The notes beneath the pieces are model-generated. The model did no database searches. It was not told the origin of the DNA and saw only the letters and a program-made list of their open reading frames with translations. From contig NZ_JADEXZ010000039.1 in assembly GCF_015206815.1 (NCBI RefSeq), forward strand, positions 1 through 54,278: DNA of 54,278 nucleotides, written 5' to 3'. This document shows positions 19,153 through 28,933 of this stretch, piece by piece; the first letter of the stretch is position 1; each line of letters opens with the position of its first letter. This DNA is from Fortiea sp. LEGE XX443. Lineage in GTDB: Bacteria; Cyanobacteriota; Cyanobacteriia; Cyanobacteriales; Nostocaceae. Made by a program: the position numbers and the translations under genes.

Positions 19153-20042
19153 TTGCCAGAGGCAAGTTTAAATCCTTTAGCACTCAAGATGACATTTGCA
19201 TCTTTTCGGACGGTAAAAATTGTTGAAGAGGCTATTTCCTGAGGATTGTCTTCCTCAGTTATCGGCTGTTCCAAAATATAGGAATAATCCCCATTACGCC
19301 AGCCTGTGGTACATTTACCATCTCGACAGGTAATTTTTCCTCCTGTTAATTCTAGGCAACTACCTTTAGCATCACATCCTTTGTAAGTCAGATTTCCTGT
19401 ACCATTAACTCCTGACCAAGAATCTGCATTACCAATAGTTATTGTCCATTCACCATTGCTGAGAATCTGCGATTTACTACTTGGAGATTGCTTTGATGAT
19501 GTTTCATCTAAAACTTCCATTTTGGTAATTATCGATTCTTTTTTAGATTTGCCACAAGGTTCGATGCTTTGACAATCATTTACTGATGCAATTGTGTAAG
19601 ATGCACGGACTTTCTTATTTAAAAATTTTTCCGATTCTGCACAAATCTCAAAAGATGCGCCTACATTATGTTCAGTTCCTTTTTCATCAGTTAATGTGGC
19701 ATAACACAATAAATCACCGTTGACGAGTTCTTTCACTGTCCCAATTGTGGGTTGCTTGCTATTAGGTTTTTGATTATTCTCAGATGTAGAGGAATTTTTT
19801 ATAGGAGTTGGTCGAGTAGAATTTTTACTGACAGTTTCTTTGGTATTATTTTGTGTAGCTTCAGATTTGACTTGCTCGACATTATTTGTAGGAGTTTCTT
19901 TGGTATTATTTTGTGTAGCTTCAGATTTCACCTGCTCGACATTATCTGTAGAAGTTTCTGTGATAGCTGTCGATGAGTTACTGCAACTCATAATCGAGAA
20001 AGGAGAAATAATTAATACAATTGTCAAAATGAAATTTTTCAT
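19149..20042 (-). CDS. Lipoprotein of unknown function with tandem 20-residue repeat
   Basis: 297 residues from the ATG at 20042; an upstream TTG at 20060 is unlikely. Lipoprotein signal ILTIVLIISPFSIMSC with the Cys at residue 20. A Thr/Asn/Lys-rich linker holds two copies of a 20-residue unit (ETPTNNVEQVKSEATQNNTK type), encoded by 60-base tandem repeats. The globular remainder (about 100-297) has paired Cys residues (GCDAKGSCLE, CRDGKCTTGW) that could form disulphides. I do not recognise a named family. It ends in a four-base stop overlap with the convergent ABC ATPase gene. Confidence 0.8.
   Translation of the reverse strand: MKNFILTIVLIISPFSIMSCSNSSTAITETSTDNVEQVKSEATQNNTKETPTNNVEQVKSEATQNNTKETVSKNSTRPTPIKNSSTSENNQKPNSKQPTIGTVKELVNGDLLCYATLTDEKGTEHNVGASFEICAESEKFLNKKVRASYTIASVNDCQSIEPCGKSKKESIITKMEVLDETSSKQSPSSKSQILSNGEWTITIGNADSWSGVNGTGNLTYKGCDAKGSCLELTGGKITCRDGKCTTGWRNGDYSYILEQPITEEDNPQEIASSTIFTVRKDANVILSAKGFKLASGN
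19834..19953. repeat. Two 60-base tandem repeats within the lipoprotein gene
   Basis: The units starting at about 19834 and 19894 are nearly identical for their first 42 bases (one difference in GATTTGACTT versus GATTTCACCT, among a few). They encode EQVKSEATQNNTKET twice. The second unit ends degenerate. Confidence 0.85.
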
Positions 20043-20223
20043 GGGTAGAATGTTCTTCAATAAATGCTAGGTATTCACTACTATAAAAAAAGCAAAGCCA
20101 CGTCTTGAAGTTTTGCATTTTTCAAGCGCAGTAAATTAACTAGAAATGAATAACCCATTATATTGATAGTAGCAGTTTTGTCCAGAGGCAAATCTACAAA
20201 ATAAATTTTAATATTGCTAAAGT

Positions 20224-21285
20224 TTAAAGCATTTGCGGTGAAAGAGATTTTGCTAATTGATTAGGAAAAAATGCGCCTTTTTCCGTAATTATGGCTGTAA
20301 TCAAATCTGCCGGAGTTACATCAAAAGCTGGGTTATAAAAATTTACACCTTCAGGTGTGAGAATGGTGTCGCCAACTTGATAAATTTCCTCTGGTTGGCG
20401 TTCTTCAATGGGGATTTGAGTACCATCAAATAAGTCGAAATCAATAGTAGATAAAGGCGCAGCCACAAAGAAGGGAATATTATGGGCTTTTGCTACGATC
20501 GCTAAACTATATGTCCCAATTTTATTAGCTGTGTCACCATTGGCCGCAATGCGATCGGCCCCCACAACTACAGCATGAATCAAACCCCGCTGCATACAGT
20601 GGGCTGCCATATTATCAGTAATTACTGTCACCGGGATACCTTCTTGTACGCATTCCCAAGCAGTGAGTTTTGCTCCCTGTAAGCGGGGACGAGTTTCATC
20701 AGCAAACACGCGTTCTAAGCGTTCATCTCGCCAAGCGGAACGCACAACCCCCAATGCTGTACCGTAACCAGCAGTTGCTAACGCCCCAGCATTACAATGA
20801 GTTAGCAGTGTCAGCTTGTCTGGGGTTTTGGGTAGCACGGCTAAACCGTGATCGCCGATCGCCTGACAGGTTTGCACATCTTCAATATTAATTGCTTGGG
20901 CTGTTTGAAAGAGAACTTGTTTGATATCCTCAACGGTTCCCAAGGTTTCGTAGGCAGTTTTCAACATCCGGCTAATCGCCCAAAATAAGTTTACCGCTGT
21001 CGGACGAGTTGCCCGCAATAACTTGGCAACTGTTTCTAAGTGGTTTAAAAACTCATGGCGATCGCTAGTTGCAATTTCTCTCGCCCCAAGATACATCCCA
21101 TAAGCCGCAGCCACACCAATTGCTGGCGCACCCCGCACAATCATGGTTTTAATCGCTTGCGCCATGTCTTCGCTACGATGAATTTCCACAAACGCGTACT
21201 CATTGGGTAAACGGGTTTGATCAATTAGTGACACTGAATTGTTGTGCCAAATTACGGGATAAACCTGGTTTGTAGAGTGTGTCAT
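20224..21285 (-). CDS. mtnA: S-methyl-5-thioribose-1-phosphate isomerase
   Basis: 353 residues from the ATG at 21285; the codon before it is TTG. Isomerises methylthioribose-1-phosphate to methylthioribulose-1-phosphate in methionine salvage. Family motifs are visible: [36 protein letters not shown] with the conserved Cys, and [20 protein letters not shown] with the catalytic Asp, then a PLSTID segment. Length is typical and the protein is intact. Other salvage genes are not adjacent. The gap to the next gene (595 bases) is non-coding. Confidence 0.96.
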   Translation of the reverse strand: MTHSTNQVYPVIWHNNSVSLIDQTRLPNEYAFVEIHRSEDMAQAIKTMIVRGAPAIGVAAAYGMYLGAREIATSDRHEFLNHLETVAKLLRATRPTAVNLFWAISRMLKTAYETLGTVEDIKQVLFQTAQAINIEDVQTCQAIGDHGLAVLPKTPDKLTLLTHCNAGALATAGYGTALGVVRSAWRDERLERVFADETRPRLQGAKLTAWECVQEGIPVTVITDNMAAHCMQRGLIHAVVVGADRIAANGDTANKIGTYSLAIVAKAHNIPFFVAAPLSTIDFDLFDGTQIPIEERQPEEIYQVGDTILTPEGVNFYNPAFDVTPADLITAIITEKGAFFPNQLAKSLSPQML

Positions 21286-21880
21286 CAAAATTAAGTAGTT
21301 AATTAAGTTAGTACGTAAATGTTACTAGAAATGGCTGCTAGTTAGACTAAAAGTTTAGGTACTTTTAGTAACTGCAAAACGGTACAAGGCAATAACTATT
21401 AGTAGAAATACTGATGTCTACAGTGCTTTCCGAGAATTAGAACAAACCTCGTTAATCAGCAAAACTCCAAAAAGCAAAACTTTTAGAAAAGTTACAGGTT
21501 CGCATGGAATTGCGCTGGATGTATGAAGACAAAGATAAAGTAAGAAAGATGAAGGATGAACACGAAACTATATTCCATCCTTTACACTTGATATCTTAGG
21601 CTGCGATTAATCCTCCCTCAGCAGAAGAATTAGAAATTTTGCTAGATTTATCTATGTGGAGTAACTAAAGAAGTAAGTAGTCGGACACAATTAAATTCAT
21701 AGGTGGATATAGGGGACAGAGTGAAGGTTACAGTCCAAAACTTGTGTAATTACTTATTGTTGAACAATCTGTAAAACTAGATGAGGAGTTATAACCTTTA
21801 ACCAGATGTTTATATCAACTAGCTAAAAATTTTAACGGGAAACAAATCTTGATGTTTCTCCAAAGGTATTCTGAGGCTTT
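21286..21880. other. 595-base gap with degraded coding traces
   Basis: Short open pieces such as KLLEKLQVRMELRWMYEDKD (about 21477-21536) and PPSAEELEILLDLSMWSN (about 21613-21666) look like scraps of one or more old genes, but no family could be assigned. A GAAGGATGAA...TTCCATCCTTT palindromic repeat lies between them. Confidence 0.45.
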
Positions 21881-23872
21881 ATGAAAAATGATTTTAATAA
21901 ATCCAGTGTCATTTTAATTGTTGATGACACTCCTATTAATTTAGAAATGTTGTTTGATTTTTTAGACACAGCCGGATTTACGGTTTTGATTGCTGAAGAC
22001 GGCGAAAGCGCGATCGCCATAGCCGAATATGGCACACCTGACTTAATTTTGTTAGATATCCTCATGCCGGGAATAGACGGCTTTGAAACTTGTCGTCGTC
22101 TGAAAGCACGTCAATTAACACAAGATATTCCGATTATTTTCATGACTGCACTTTCGGAAACTTTGGATAAAGTCAAAGGCTTTGAATTGGGTGCAGTCGA
22201 TTACCTTACTAAACCACTTCAATATCAAGAAGTTTTAGCTAGAATTCAACTCCATCTCAAGCTAAGAACTCTCACAAAAACGCTGCAAGCACAAAATTTG
22301 CAGTTGGAGGCTGAAATTGCAGAACGTCTGCAAGTCGAAGAAAAAATCCGCGAACAAGCAGCTTTGTTAGATGTTACTAGTGATGCAATTATCGTCAAAG
22401 ATGTTGACAATCAAATTTGTTTTTGGAACTCAGGCGCTGAACATTTGTATGGCTGGAAAGCCACAGAAGTAATAGGTACAAATGTCAATCAGATTTTGTA
22501 TCTACCAGAAACTTTACTTCAAATCCAAAATATCACCACAATTATAGCTGAGTCTGGTTTTTGGCAAGGTGAGTTAAACCAGGTTAACAAACAAGGACAA
22601 GATGTGATTGTTGCTAGTCGTTGGACATTAATGCGCGATCGCAATGGCCAAGCAAAATCAATTTTGACTGTAAATACTGATATTACCGCAAAAAAACAGT
22701 TAGAAAGTCAAATTCTCCGCGCTCAACGGCTAGAAAGCATTGGTACATTAGCCAGTGGTATGGCTCATGACTTGAACAATATCCTGACTCCCATTTTGAC
22801 AGCAGCACAACTGTTGCAACTCAAAATGCCTGATACTAATGAGCGTAATCAGCAGATGTTGAAGACCATAGAAATTAATTCTAAACGTGGGGCTGCTTTA
22901 GTCAAGCAAGTATTACAGTTTGCGCGGGGAGTTGATGGTCAGCGTACCATTGTACAAGTTAGTCATCTGTTCTCAGAAATTCAGCAAATTGCCCAAGAGA
23001 CATTTCCGAAATCGATAGAATTGGCGACAAATATTCAGCCAGGACTTTGGGCTGTGATTGGAGATGCGACACACCTACATCAGCTACTGATGAACTTAGT
23101 AGTTAATGCTCGTGATGCCATGCCTAGAGGCGGTAGTATTAAGATATTTGCCGAAAATGTCTTGATTGATGAACAGTATGCGCGAATGAATCTGGATGCC
23201 AGTGTCGGTGCTTATATTGTGATTACTGTTGCAGATACAGGTGTGGGGATGCACCCAGAGATCATTGATAGAATCTTCGAGCCGTTTTTCACCACTAAAG
23301 ATATTGGTAAAGGCACAGGATTGGGTTTGTCTACCGTTAGGGGTATTATCCAAAGTCATGGCGGTTTTGTAAATGTGTCCAGTCAAGTTGGTCAAGGAAC
23401 GGTATTTAAAGTTTACTTACCAGCGCTGGAAGTGCCACAAACACCTTTAAGAGAAGACTTGGAATTATTCAAAGGTAACGGAGAATTAATATTAGTTGTT
23501 GATGACGAAACCGGAATTTTAGAAACAACTAAAATTTCCTTAGAAACTTACAACTACAGAGTAATGACAGCTAGTAATGGGATTGAAGCGATCGCTCTCT
23601 ATGCTCAACACGAAGACGAAATTAGTTTAGTATTGATGGATGTGATGATGCCATTAATGGACGGTACAACCGCCATTAGCACATTGCAAAAAATGAATTC
23701 TCAGGTCAAGGTTGTGGCTGTTAGCGGTTTAACTGCCACTGATAAACTCACTAAAATGTCTGGAGTCAGAAAATTTCTTTCTAAGCCCTATACGGCGAAG
23801 GAATTATTACAAACTTTACACAAGATTCTTGTGCAGGAATCTAGAAACCCTGAGGGTGCTGCCAAATCCTAG
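21881..23872 (+). CDS. Hybrid sensor histidine kinase, REC-PAS-HisKA-HATPase-REC
   Basis: 663 residues. The N-terminal receiver (about 8-125) has phosphoacceptor Asp59 in [13 protein letters not shown] and Lys in LTKP. A coiled-coil linker and a PAS domain (about 160-275) follow. The dimerisation domain has His296 (SGMAHDLNN). The ATPase has its N box ([10 protein letters not shown]), G1 (DTGVGM), F box (FEPFFTTK) and G2 (GTGLGLS). The C-terminal receiver has Asp587 ([12 protein letters not shown]). No membrane segment is seen, so it is cytoplasmic. A receiver at both ends suggests a phosphorelay with input from another kinase. The target is unknown and no response regulator is adjacent. The downstream neighbours are pentapeptide-repeat genes in convergent orientation. 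Confidence 0.95.
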   Translation: MKNDFNKSSVILIVDDTPINLEMLFDFLDTAGFTVLIAEDGESAIAIAEYGTPDLILLDILMPGIDGFETCRRLKARQLTQDIPIIFMTALSETLDKVKGFELGAVDYLTKPLQYQEVLARIQLHLKLRTLTKTLQAQNLQLEAEIAERLQVEEKIREQAALLDVTSDAIIVKDVDNQICFWNSGAEHLYGWKATEVIGTNVNQILYLPETLLQIQNITTIIAESGFWQGELNQVNKQGQDVIVASRWTLMRDRNGQAKSILTVNTDITAKKQLESQILRAQRLESIGTLASGMAHDLNNILTPILTAAQLLQLKMPDTNERNQQMLKTIEINSKRGAALVKQVLQFARGVDGQRTIVQVSHLFSEIQQIAQETFPKSIELATNIQPGLWAVIGDATHLHQLLMNLVVNARDAMPRGGSIKIFAENVLIDEQYARMNLDASVGAYIVITVADTGVGMHPEIIDRIFEPFFTTKDIGKGTGLGLSTVRGIIQSHGGFVNVSSQVGQGTVFKVYLPALEVPQTPLREDLELFKGNGELILVVDDETGILETTKISLETYNYRVMTASNGIEAIALYAQHEDEISLVLMDVMMPLMDGTTAISTLQKMNSQVKVVAVSGLTATDKLTKMSGVRKFLSKPYTAKELLQTLHKILVQESRNPEGAAKS

Positions 23873-23904
23873 AACGAATCAATTAATGGACATAATTGAG
23901 TAAT

Positions 23905-25377
23905 TTAACTTGATTGTGGCCAGTGTGTGGGGGCTTCAAGATCATCCGGTAGACGGGTTGTGCGATCGCCTACTGCCATGCCAATTTGTTGTGAGTCTAA
24001 ATTTTTCACGCCTGTGAGGATTGCTCCTTCTAGTTTGACATCGCAAAGGTTTGTGCCGAATAAATTTGCACCGATTAGATTAGCCTGAGACAGGTTGGCT
24101 TCATATAAAATTGCCCGATTCAGGTTAGCTCCCATGAGGTTGGCTTGATATAAATCGGCTTCCGTCAAACTCGCCTCGGTGAGGTTAGCAAAGAAGACTT
24201 CTGTTTGTTGGAGTTTGGCAGCATTTAAATTAGCTCCGGAGAGGTTAGCGCCATTCAAGTTGGCTCCTTGTAGGTTAGCGCCAATCAATCCAGCCAGATG
24301 CAAATTGGCTTTACCCAATTTTGCCCCTTGTAAATTAGCCAGAAACAACTTTGCCCCTTGGAGGTTAGCAACTTTTAAGGTTGCCTGTTGCAAGTTGGCT
24401 TTATAGAGGTTTGCTCCTTCCAAGTTAGCTGCACGCAGACTTGCGCTTTGCAGATTAGCTGCACGCAAGTTTGCCCCTTGTAAGTTGGCTCGGTTCAGGT
24501 TTGCCCCTTGTAAATTAGCGCCGCGCAGGTTGGCTTTCAGCAAATTGGTTTCATAAAGAATCGACCGAGCTAATTTTGCACAGTTGAGGTTGGCTCCTGA
24601 GAGGTTAGAACCGCGCAAATCTGCCCCTGAAAGGTCAGAACCGCGTAAATCTGCCCTTTCTAAATTGGCTCCCAGTATATCGGCTCGCCTGATATCTATG
24701 TTACGTAAATCTAGTTTTTGAATTTCTAACTCTAAGAGAGAATTACGCCTGCCAATGACTATTAATGCGGCTTGCACATCCCGGCGAATTTTGGGTGCTT
24801 CTTCATTGCTGTTTTGTTCTACAAGCTTTGTACTCAGCACTCGGCTTTTTGGTTTGCTCCAGTATATCGGCTGTGAGTCTTCCTCTTTGACTAGTTCACC
24901 TTCTTTTAGAATCCCCGTATTCTCTCGCACAAAGGCCGCCAAAATTTCCATGATTGTCCAGTGTTCTTTCGGAAAATCCTGGGCTATACGTTCTAAAATA
25001 TAAATTGCGCCTATGCGAGTTTCAATCCTCTCATGACCCAGTTGAGTGATAGCAGCCATAAAGCGTTCGGCAATCAACCTATCTTGAGAGATTTGAGCAT
25101 TTTGCATACTCAGTTCTACGTTCTTTTCAGATGCAGCCGCATTTTTCTGCATCGCTTCTGCATGTTTGCCTGCATAGTAAGCATTAATCATAACTGCCAA
25201 TCCTAAAAACATGATCGCAGTAGTTGTTAATGCTTGGGTTCTATATTGCATTTGTTGCGGAATTGATAACTCCTTTTTATTGGAGGCAGCGAAAACAATT
25301 AGATTCAGTGCGAGAGCGAATATAACTGTCGTACCTATCAACCAACGCAATATTTTATCTGTCTGATTTGCAGACAT
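23905..25377 (-). CDS. Membrane-anchored pentapeptide-repeat protein
   Basis: 490 residues from the ATG at 25377; a GTG at 25395 is also possible. Two hydrophobic segments near the N-terminus (WLIGTTVIFALALNLIVFAA and TTTAIMFLGLAVMINAYYAG) anchor it. A charged helical region follows, then a conserved module (AAITQLGHERIETRIGAIYI, then LERIAQDFPKEHWTIMEIL). From about residue 230 come roughly 45 consecutive A(N/D)LxG-type pentapeptides, which would fold into a right-handed quadrilateral beta helix. Function unknown; such proteins are very abundant in cyanobacteria. The same module occurs in the gene 25562-26293. Confidence 0.88.
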   Translation of the reverse strand: MSANQTDKILRWLIGTTVIFALALNLIVFAASNKKELSIPQQMQYRTQALTTTAIMFLGLAVMINAYYAGKHAEAMQKNAAASEKNVELSMQNAQISQDRLIAERFMAAITQLGHERIETRIGAIYILERIAQDFPKEHWTIMEILAAFVRENTGILKEGELVKEEDSQPIYWSKPKSRVLSTKLVEQNSNEEAPKIRRDVQAALIVIGRRNSLLELEIQKLDLRNIDIRRADILGANLERADLRGSDLSGADLRGSNLSGANLNCAKLARSILYETNLLKANLRGANLQGANLNRANLQGANLRAANLQSASLRAANLEGANLYKANLQQATLKVANLQGAKLFLANLQGAKLGKANLHLAGLIGANLQGANLNGANLSGANLNAAKLQQTEVFFANLTEASLTEADLYQANLMGANLNRAILYEANLSQANLIGANLFGTNLCDVKLEGAILTGVKNLDSQQIGMAVGDRTTRLPDDLEAPTHWPQSS

Positions 25378-25561
25378 AGCAGTAATATTCCTCACAACAT
25401 AGAATTATTACTTAGAGGTTGGTACGAGTATATCATTTTGTCAAAAATTTGAATATGCAGCAGAAAATTTTCATTGATGCTACTTTAATTCTTGAAGTTG
25501 TCTTTTTAGGGATATTTTGACGAATGAGGATTAAAAATACTAGTTTAAATAAAACTTTTAT

Positions 25562-26293
25562 CTATTCAACGTCTGTAGTCTCTTGTCCGGAAAATTTTAC
25601 CTCTCGGAGATTAGCCCCATCAAAGATAGCATCTTGAAGATTAGCTTGAGATAAATTAGCTAAATACAAATTCGCCTTCATCAGATTGGCTTTTGAAAGG
25701 TTAGCCTCAGATAAATTAGCCGCGCTCAAAATCGCACCTGAAAGGTTTGCACTAGCGAGGTTAGCTTCAGATAAATTAGCAGCGCTCAAAATCGCACCTG
25801 AAAGGTTTGCACCTGAAAGGTTTGCACCTGATAAATTAACTTGGTAGAGATTTGCACCAGCGAGATTTGCTTCACAGAGATTTGTCTTTCTTAAATCTGT
25901 ATGGCTTAAATCAATTTGTTTATATTCTACGTATTGTTGGGAATCGCTTCTACTGATAACGCTCAGAGATGCTTGAATATCGGGATGAATTTTGAGTGAT
26001 ACGATGTCTTTAACTTCTTCGTAAGTCTTGCAAGGCGAATTTATCCGCACAAATGTAGTGAGAATTTCTATTATTTCCCAAGTGTATTTGGGATGAGTTT
26101 TCCCTAAGTTTTCTAGCTTTATAATTCCTTCTAATCTTGTATCTATTGTTGGAGAATGTAGCTGTTGAACTGCCATCATTAAATGTTTTTTTTCTTGGCT
26201 GTATACTATTTCATGAATGACATATAAAATTACATTGCTGTTTATTGAATGGGTTATAACTGGATTACAAGCATTTAGTATATGAGCGAACAT
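25562..26293 (-). CDS. Short pentapeptide-repeat protein related to its neighbour
   Basis: 243 residues, no membrane anchor. Residues about 40-85 (TIDTRLEGIIKLENLGKTHP, then KYTWEIIEILTTFVR) match the module of the larger neighbour, so the pair probably arose by duplication. About 20 pentapeptide units fill residues 125-235. Within them a block (SGAILSAANLSEANL) is repeated at DNA level, showing recent expansion. It starts with ATG and lies about 185 bases upstream of the larger gene on the same strand. Function unknown. Confidence 0.82.
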   Translation of the reverse strand: MFAHILNACNPVITHSINSNVILYVIHEIVYSQEKKHLMMAVQQLHSPTIDTRLEGIIKLENLGKTHPKYTWEIIEILTTFVRINSPCKTYEEVKDIVSLKIHPDIQASLSVISRSDSQQYVEYKQIDLSHTDLRKTNLCEANLAGANLYQVNLSGANLSGANLSGAILSAANLSEANLASANLSGAILSAANLSEANLSKANLMKANLYLANLSQANLQDAIFDGANLREVKFSGQETTDVE

Positions 26294-26790
26294 ATAATTT
26301 AAATAAAATATTTATTTATGCTATTATCCATGCAACTAGCAAATTTTGTCATTGGTAAATTTAATGATTATTTATCGCTATTAGCGAGAAAATATCACCA
26401 TGTGAGTATATGGTTTAAATGTGTCTTTTGAAAGATAAAAAACCAGCAAAAAAAAACAATTTTATATATTAATGTATATTTTTACAGCGTGTTTCAACTT
26501 GGTGAAGTACATAACCTATCACTCAAAGACAGGGATACAGGGCATTTTACTGCTGACTCTTGAATTCTCCTGTATACAGGCGATCGCTTAAGTAGAAAGG
26601 TGCAAATAAACCGAACTATGTAACGGAAAGTAAAGTAGCTTGAAAACCTCTTCCCTTCTGCCTTCTGCCCTCTGCCTCCTGCCTTGTCATAACGACAATT
26701 TTTAACACCGACCTACTTAATTATTTATGATACGAAAAATATCTTCTATTTATTTACTCCTGAATTATTCAGCAATGTCCCATTCCCCCT
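26294..26790. other. AT-rich gap with repeats
   Basis: No gene is supported. It contains a 12-base palindrome CCTGTATACAGG (26569-26580) next to a HIP1 octamer, and an STRR array of CCTTCTG heptamers (26654-26681). Confidence 0.65.
26654..26681. repeat. STRR heptamer array (CCTTCTG)
   Basis: Four tandem heptamers (CCTTCTG twice, then CCCTCTG and CCTCCTG). The same unit contributes to the signal peptide coding region at 52507-52545. Confidence 0.85.
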
Positions 26791-26895
26791 CTATTTTTTC
26801 TGTGCGGCAAACACGCAACCAATGATAAACACCGTAAATCCGACATAACTCAGTACAGTTACCCACTCTTGCCAGCTACTAAATGTATTGTTCAT
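26791..26895 (-). CDS. Possible 34-residue single-helix membrane protein
   Basis: From the ATG at 26895 to the TAG at 26791 the frame encodes NNTFSSWQEWVTVLSYVGFT followed by VFIIGCVFAAQKK. This is one clear transmembrane helix with aromatic residues at its N side and positive charge at its C end, the layout of small cyanobacterial photosynthetic or respiratory complex subunits (PetL-, Ndh- or CydX-sized). I cannot assign it to a named family. No good ribosome site is seen, so it remains a candidate. Confidence 0.45.
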   Translation of the reverse strand: MNNTFSSWQEWVTVLSYVGFTVFIIGCVFAAQKK

Positions 26896-27218
26896 CAGTC
26901 AAAACAACGAAACTCTCTTCTAAAATCCTAAAGGCTGACGTTGCAACTTGTTCATGGGTATGGTCAAAAATACTCAGACAAATTCCTCAAAAAATTTTTT
27001 TACTTTTCCGGAATAAGCCTAAACGAAGTGGTATTACCTATCAGTACAGCGATTTATACAGAAACTCTATATGTAAGCTTTGGGAAATATACCCCTACCA
27101 CCTTTCTTAAAAGCCCGGCTATAATAGCCGGGCTTTTGAGTGCAATATCTCCCTATGGAAGCAAACAGCCTGTTCTATATTTTGAGTAGATTAGCAATAG
27201 ACCATCCTAGGGAAAGTT
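26896..27218. other. Gap ending in a strong terminator
   Basis: Two overlapping plus-strand frames of 75 and 82 codons here have no recognisable features and run through the terminator. I consider them unlikely genes. A strong hairpin (27109-27137) implies that something is transcribed here, perhaps a small RNA. Confidence 0.5.
27109..27137. terminator. Strong rho-independent terminator, usable from both strands
   Basis: Perfect 12-base stem AAAAGCCCGGCT/AGCCGGGCTTTT with a 5-base loop. It is GC-rich with T runs on both strands. No recognised gene ends just before it on the plus strand, and the SDR gene starts 82 bases later. Confidence 0.9.
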
Positions 27219-28031
27219 ATGAGTGCTGAAGATTTAGTGCTAGTTGTAGGTGCTACTGGTGGAGTGGGGCAGCTAGTTGTAGGTAAGCTGCTAGAGAAGA
27301 ATGTCAGAGTGCGTGTCCTGACACGCAATGCGGCAAAAGCACAAAAGATGTTTGAAAACAAGGTAGAAGTTACTGTCGGTGATATCCGCGACTCTACCAC
27401 CCTCCCAGCAGCAATGCCGAATATTACTCACATTATCTGTTGTACTGGTACTACAGCTTTTCCCTCTGACAGATGGGAATTCGACCCTCAACCAAACTTG
27501 TTTGAATGGGGACAGATTTTGCTTGACTCTGATTATCGGGAAGCAAAAGCTAAGAATACTCCAGCAAAGGTAGATGCTGGAGGTGTCAGCAACTTAGTAA
27601 CTGCTGCACCTCAAAATTTACAGCGATTTGTGTTTGTTTCTTCCTGTGGTGTTCACCGCAAGGATAAATTTCCTTTTAGTGTGTTGAACGCTTTTGGCGT
27701 GTTGGATGCGAAACAAAAAGGTGAAGCTGCGATCGCAAATTCTGGATTACCATATACAATTATCCGCCCAGGTCGTTTGATTGACGGGCCGTTTACTTCC
27801 TACGACCTCAATACTCTCCTCAAAGCAACTACTGGGGGTAAGTTGGGTGTGGTTTTGGCTAAAGGCGACACCTTATCAGGAGATACTAGTCGCATTGATG
27901 TCGCCGCTGCTTGTGTGGAATCGATTTTTTCCCCATCCACAACAAATCAAGCTTTTGAAATCGTCAATCAAGGAAAAAGACCGCTTGTAATTGACTGGGA
28001 GGCGCTTTTTTCTCAGTTAAGCAAGGTATGA
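27219..28031 (+). CDS. NAD(P)-binding atypical SDR (NmrA/Tic62-like)
   Basis: 270 residues. The Rossmann nucleotide motif GATGGVGQLVVGKLL lies at 11-25, with Arg residues after beta 2 (VRVLTRNAAKA) that favour NADP. The segment FVFVSSCGVH, then a Lys/Gln-rich LDAKQKGEAAIANSGLPYTI and IRPGRLIDGP, follow the pattern of atypical SDRs with a degenerate active site (no canonical YxxxK). Relatives in plants and cyanobacteria act in redox sensing or chlorophyll and quinone metabolism; the exact role here is unknown. It converges with cphB across a terminator. Confidence 0.88.
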   Translation: MSAEDLVLVVGATGGVGQLVVGKLLEKNVRVRVLTRNAAKAQKMFENKVEVTVGDIRDSTTLPAAMPNITHIICCTGTTAFPSDRWEFDPQPNLFEWGQILLDSDYREAKAKNTPAKVDAGGVSNLVTAAPQNLQRFVFVSSCGVHRKDKFPFSVLNAFGVLDAKQKGEAAIANSGLPYTIIRPGRLIDGPFTSYDLNTLLKATTGGKLGVVLAKGDTLSGDTSRIDVAAACVESIFSPSTTNQAFEIVNQGKRPLVIDWEALFSQLSKV

Positions 28032-28040
28032 ATAAGCGAA

Positions 28041-28077
28041 TTTCACGCAAAGATACAAAAAATCTTTGCGTGAGAAA
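28041..28077. terminator. Shared terminator between SDR gene and cphB
   Basis: Perfect 12-base stem TCACGCAAAGAT/ATCTTTGCGTGA (28043-28054 with 28062-28073), flanked by TTT and AAA on the outside, placed between the convergent stops at 28031 and 28079. Confidence 0.88.
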
Positions 28078-28078
28078 T

Positions 28079-28933
28079 TTAACCTACAGTTACGGTTTCG
28101 CTGACAGCTTCACTAGCTACGACACCACTAGTTAAAATCGCTTGACGAGTTTTGAGGTTAAATTTATAACCATGTGGCAAAATGTGTAACTTCGCTCCGC
28201 AAATGGCCAATGGTTCATCTTTAAGAATTTCCCCTGCATTGTTATATGTAGACTCTGATTCATCTACAATTGTGACCGAGCCTTCACCAACAATTTCAAT
28301 TTGATTATCAGTCACAACTATAGCGGTATTCTCGTCAATACCAAATCCTAAAACTGCTGGCTCTTGGATTAAAGCTGTAATCAACCGTCCTAAGCGTCCA
28401 CGTTGTGAGAAATGTTGGTCGATAACTACCCCAGGTAGAAAACCAAGGCCAGGCCCCATTTCAACAATTTCCATTCGGGGATTGGTTTGAGAATCGCCTT
28501 CCACAATCATTTTATCAGGCATCACCGCAGCACCGGCACTTGTACCCGCCACAACTACACCTTGCGAAAAGCGTTGGTGAATAACCGCATCAATTTCAGT
28601 ATCCTTGAGGATGCTGGTAATCCGGGCTTGGTCTCCTCCCGTAAAAAATATACCAGTTGCGTTACTAATAGCTTCTAAAGCAGTGGATGAAGCTGCATCT
28701 TCACGGGTTTCTGTGTCAACAATGCGAACACTTTCTGCCCCTAGTCGCTCAAACACCCTAATGTAATTTTCCCCTACGTCTCTGGGTAGTTCTGTTGCCG
28801 CTGTCATAATTACAATATTAGCTTTTGTACCCCCAGCGCGGCGAACAAACTCTCGTAGAATTTGGCAATCTCCTTCTTTGTCTTCTGCTCCCCCAATAAT
28901 AATCAACTGGCGTTTATTATCAACCTCTGTCAT
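28079..28933 (-). CDS. cphB: Cyanophycinase CphB
   Basis: 284 residues. This serine-type exopeptidase releases beta-Asp-Arg dipeptides from the nitrogen polymer cyanophycin. The nucleophile elbow GTSAGAAV places Ser132, the same number as the known catalytic Ser of the Synechocystis enzyme. Also visible: IIIGGAEDKEGD at the N-terminus, the FFTGGDQARI segment, and GVVIDQHFSQRGRLGRL with conserved His and Arg. The C-terminal about 15 residues are a hydrophobic, variable tail. Divergent partner of cphA2 about 1 kb away, together forming a cyanophycin turnover locus. Confidence 0.97.
   Translation of the reverse strand: MTEVDNKRQLIIIGGAEDKEGDCQILREFVRRAGGTKANIVIMTAATELPRDVGENYIRVFERLGAESVRIVDTETREDAASSTALEAISNATGIFFTGGDQARITSILKDTEIDAVIHQRFSQGVVVAGTSAGAAVMPDKMIVEGDSQTNPRMEIVEMGPGLGFLPGVVIDQHFSQRGRLGRLITALIQEPAVLGFGIDENTAIVVTDNQIEIVGEGSVTIVDESESTYNNAGEILKDEPLAICGAKLHILPHGYKFNLKTRQAILTSGVVASEAVSETVTVG

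Noticed and set aside
26883-27189. Two overlapping plus-strand frames of 75 and 82 codons
   Set aside because: No domain, ribosome site or plausible composition; the second runs through the strong terminator at 27109-27137.
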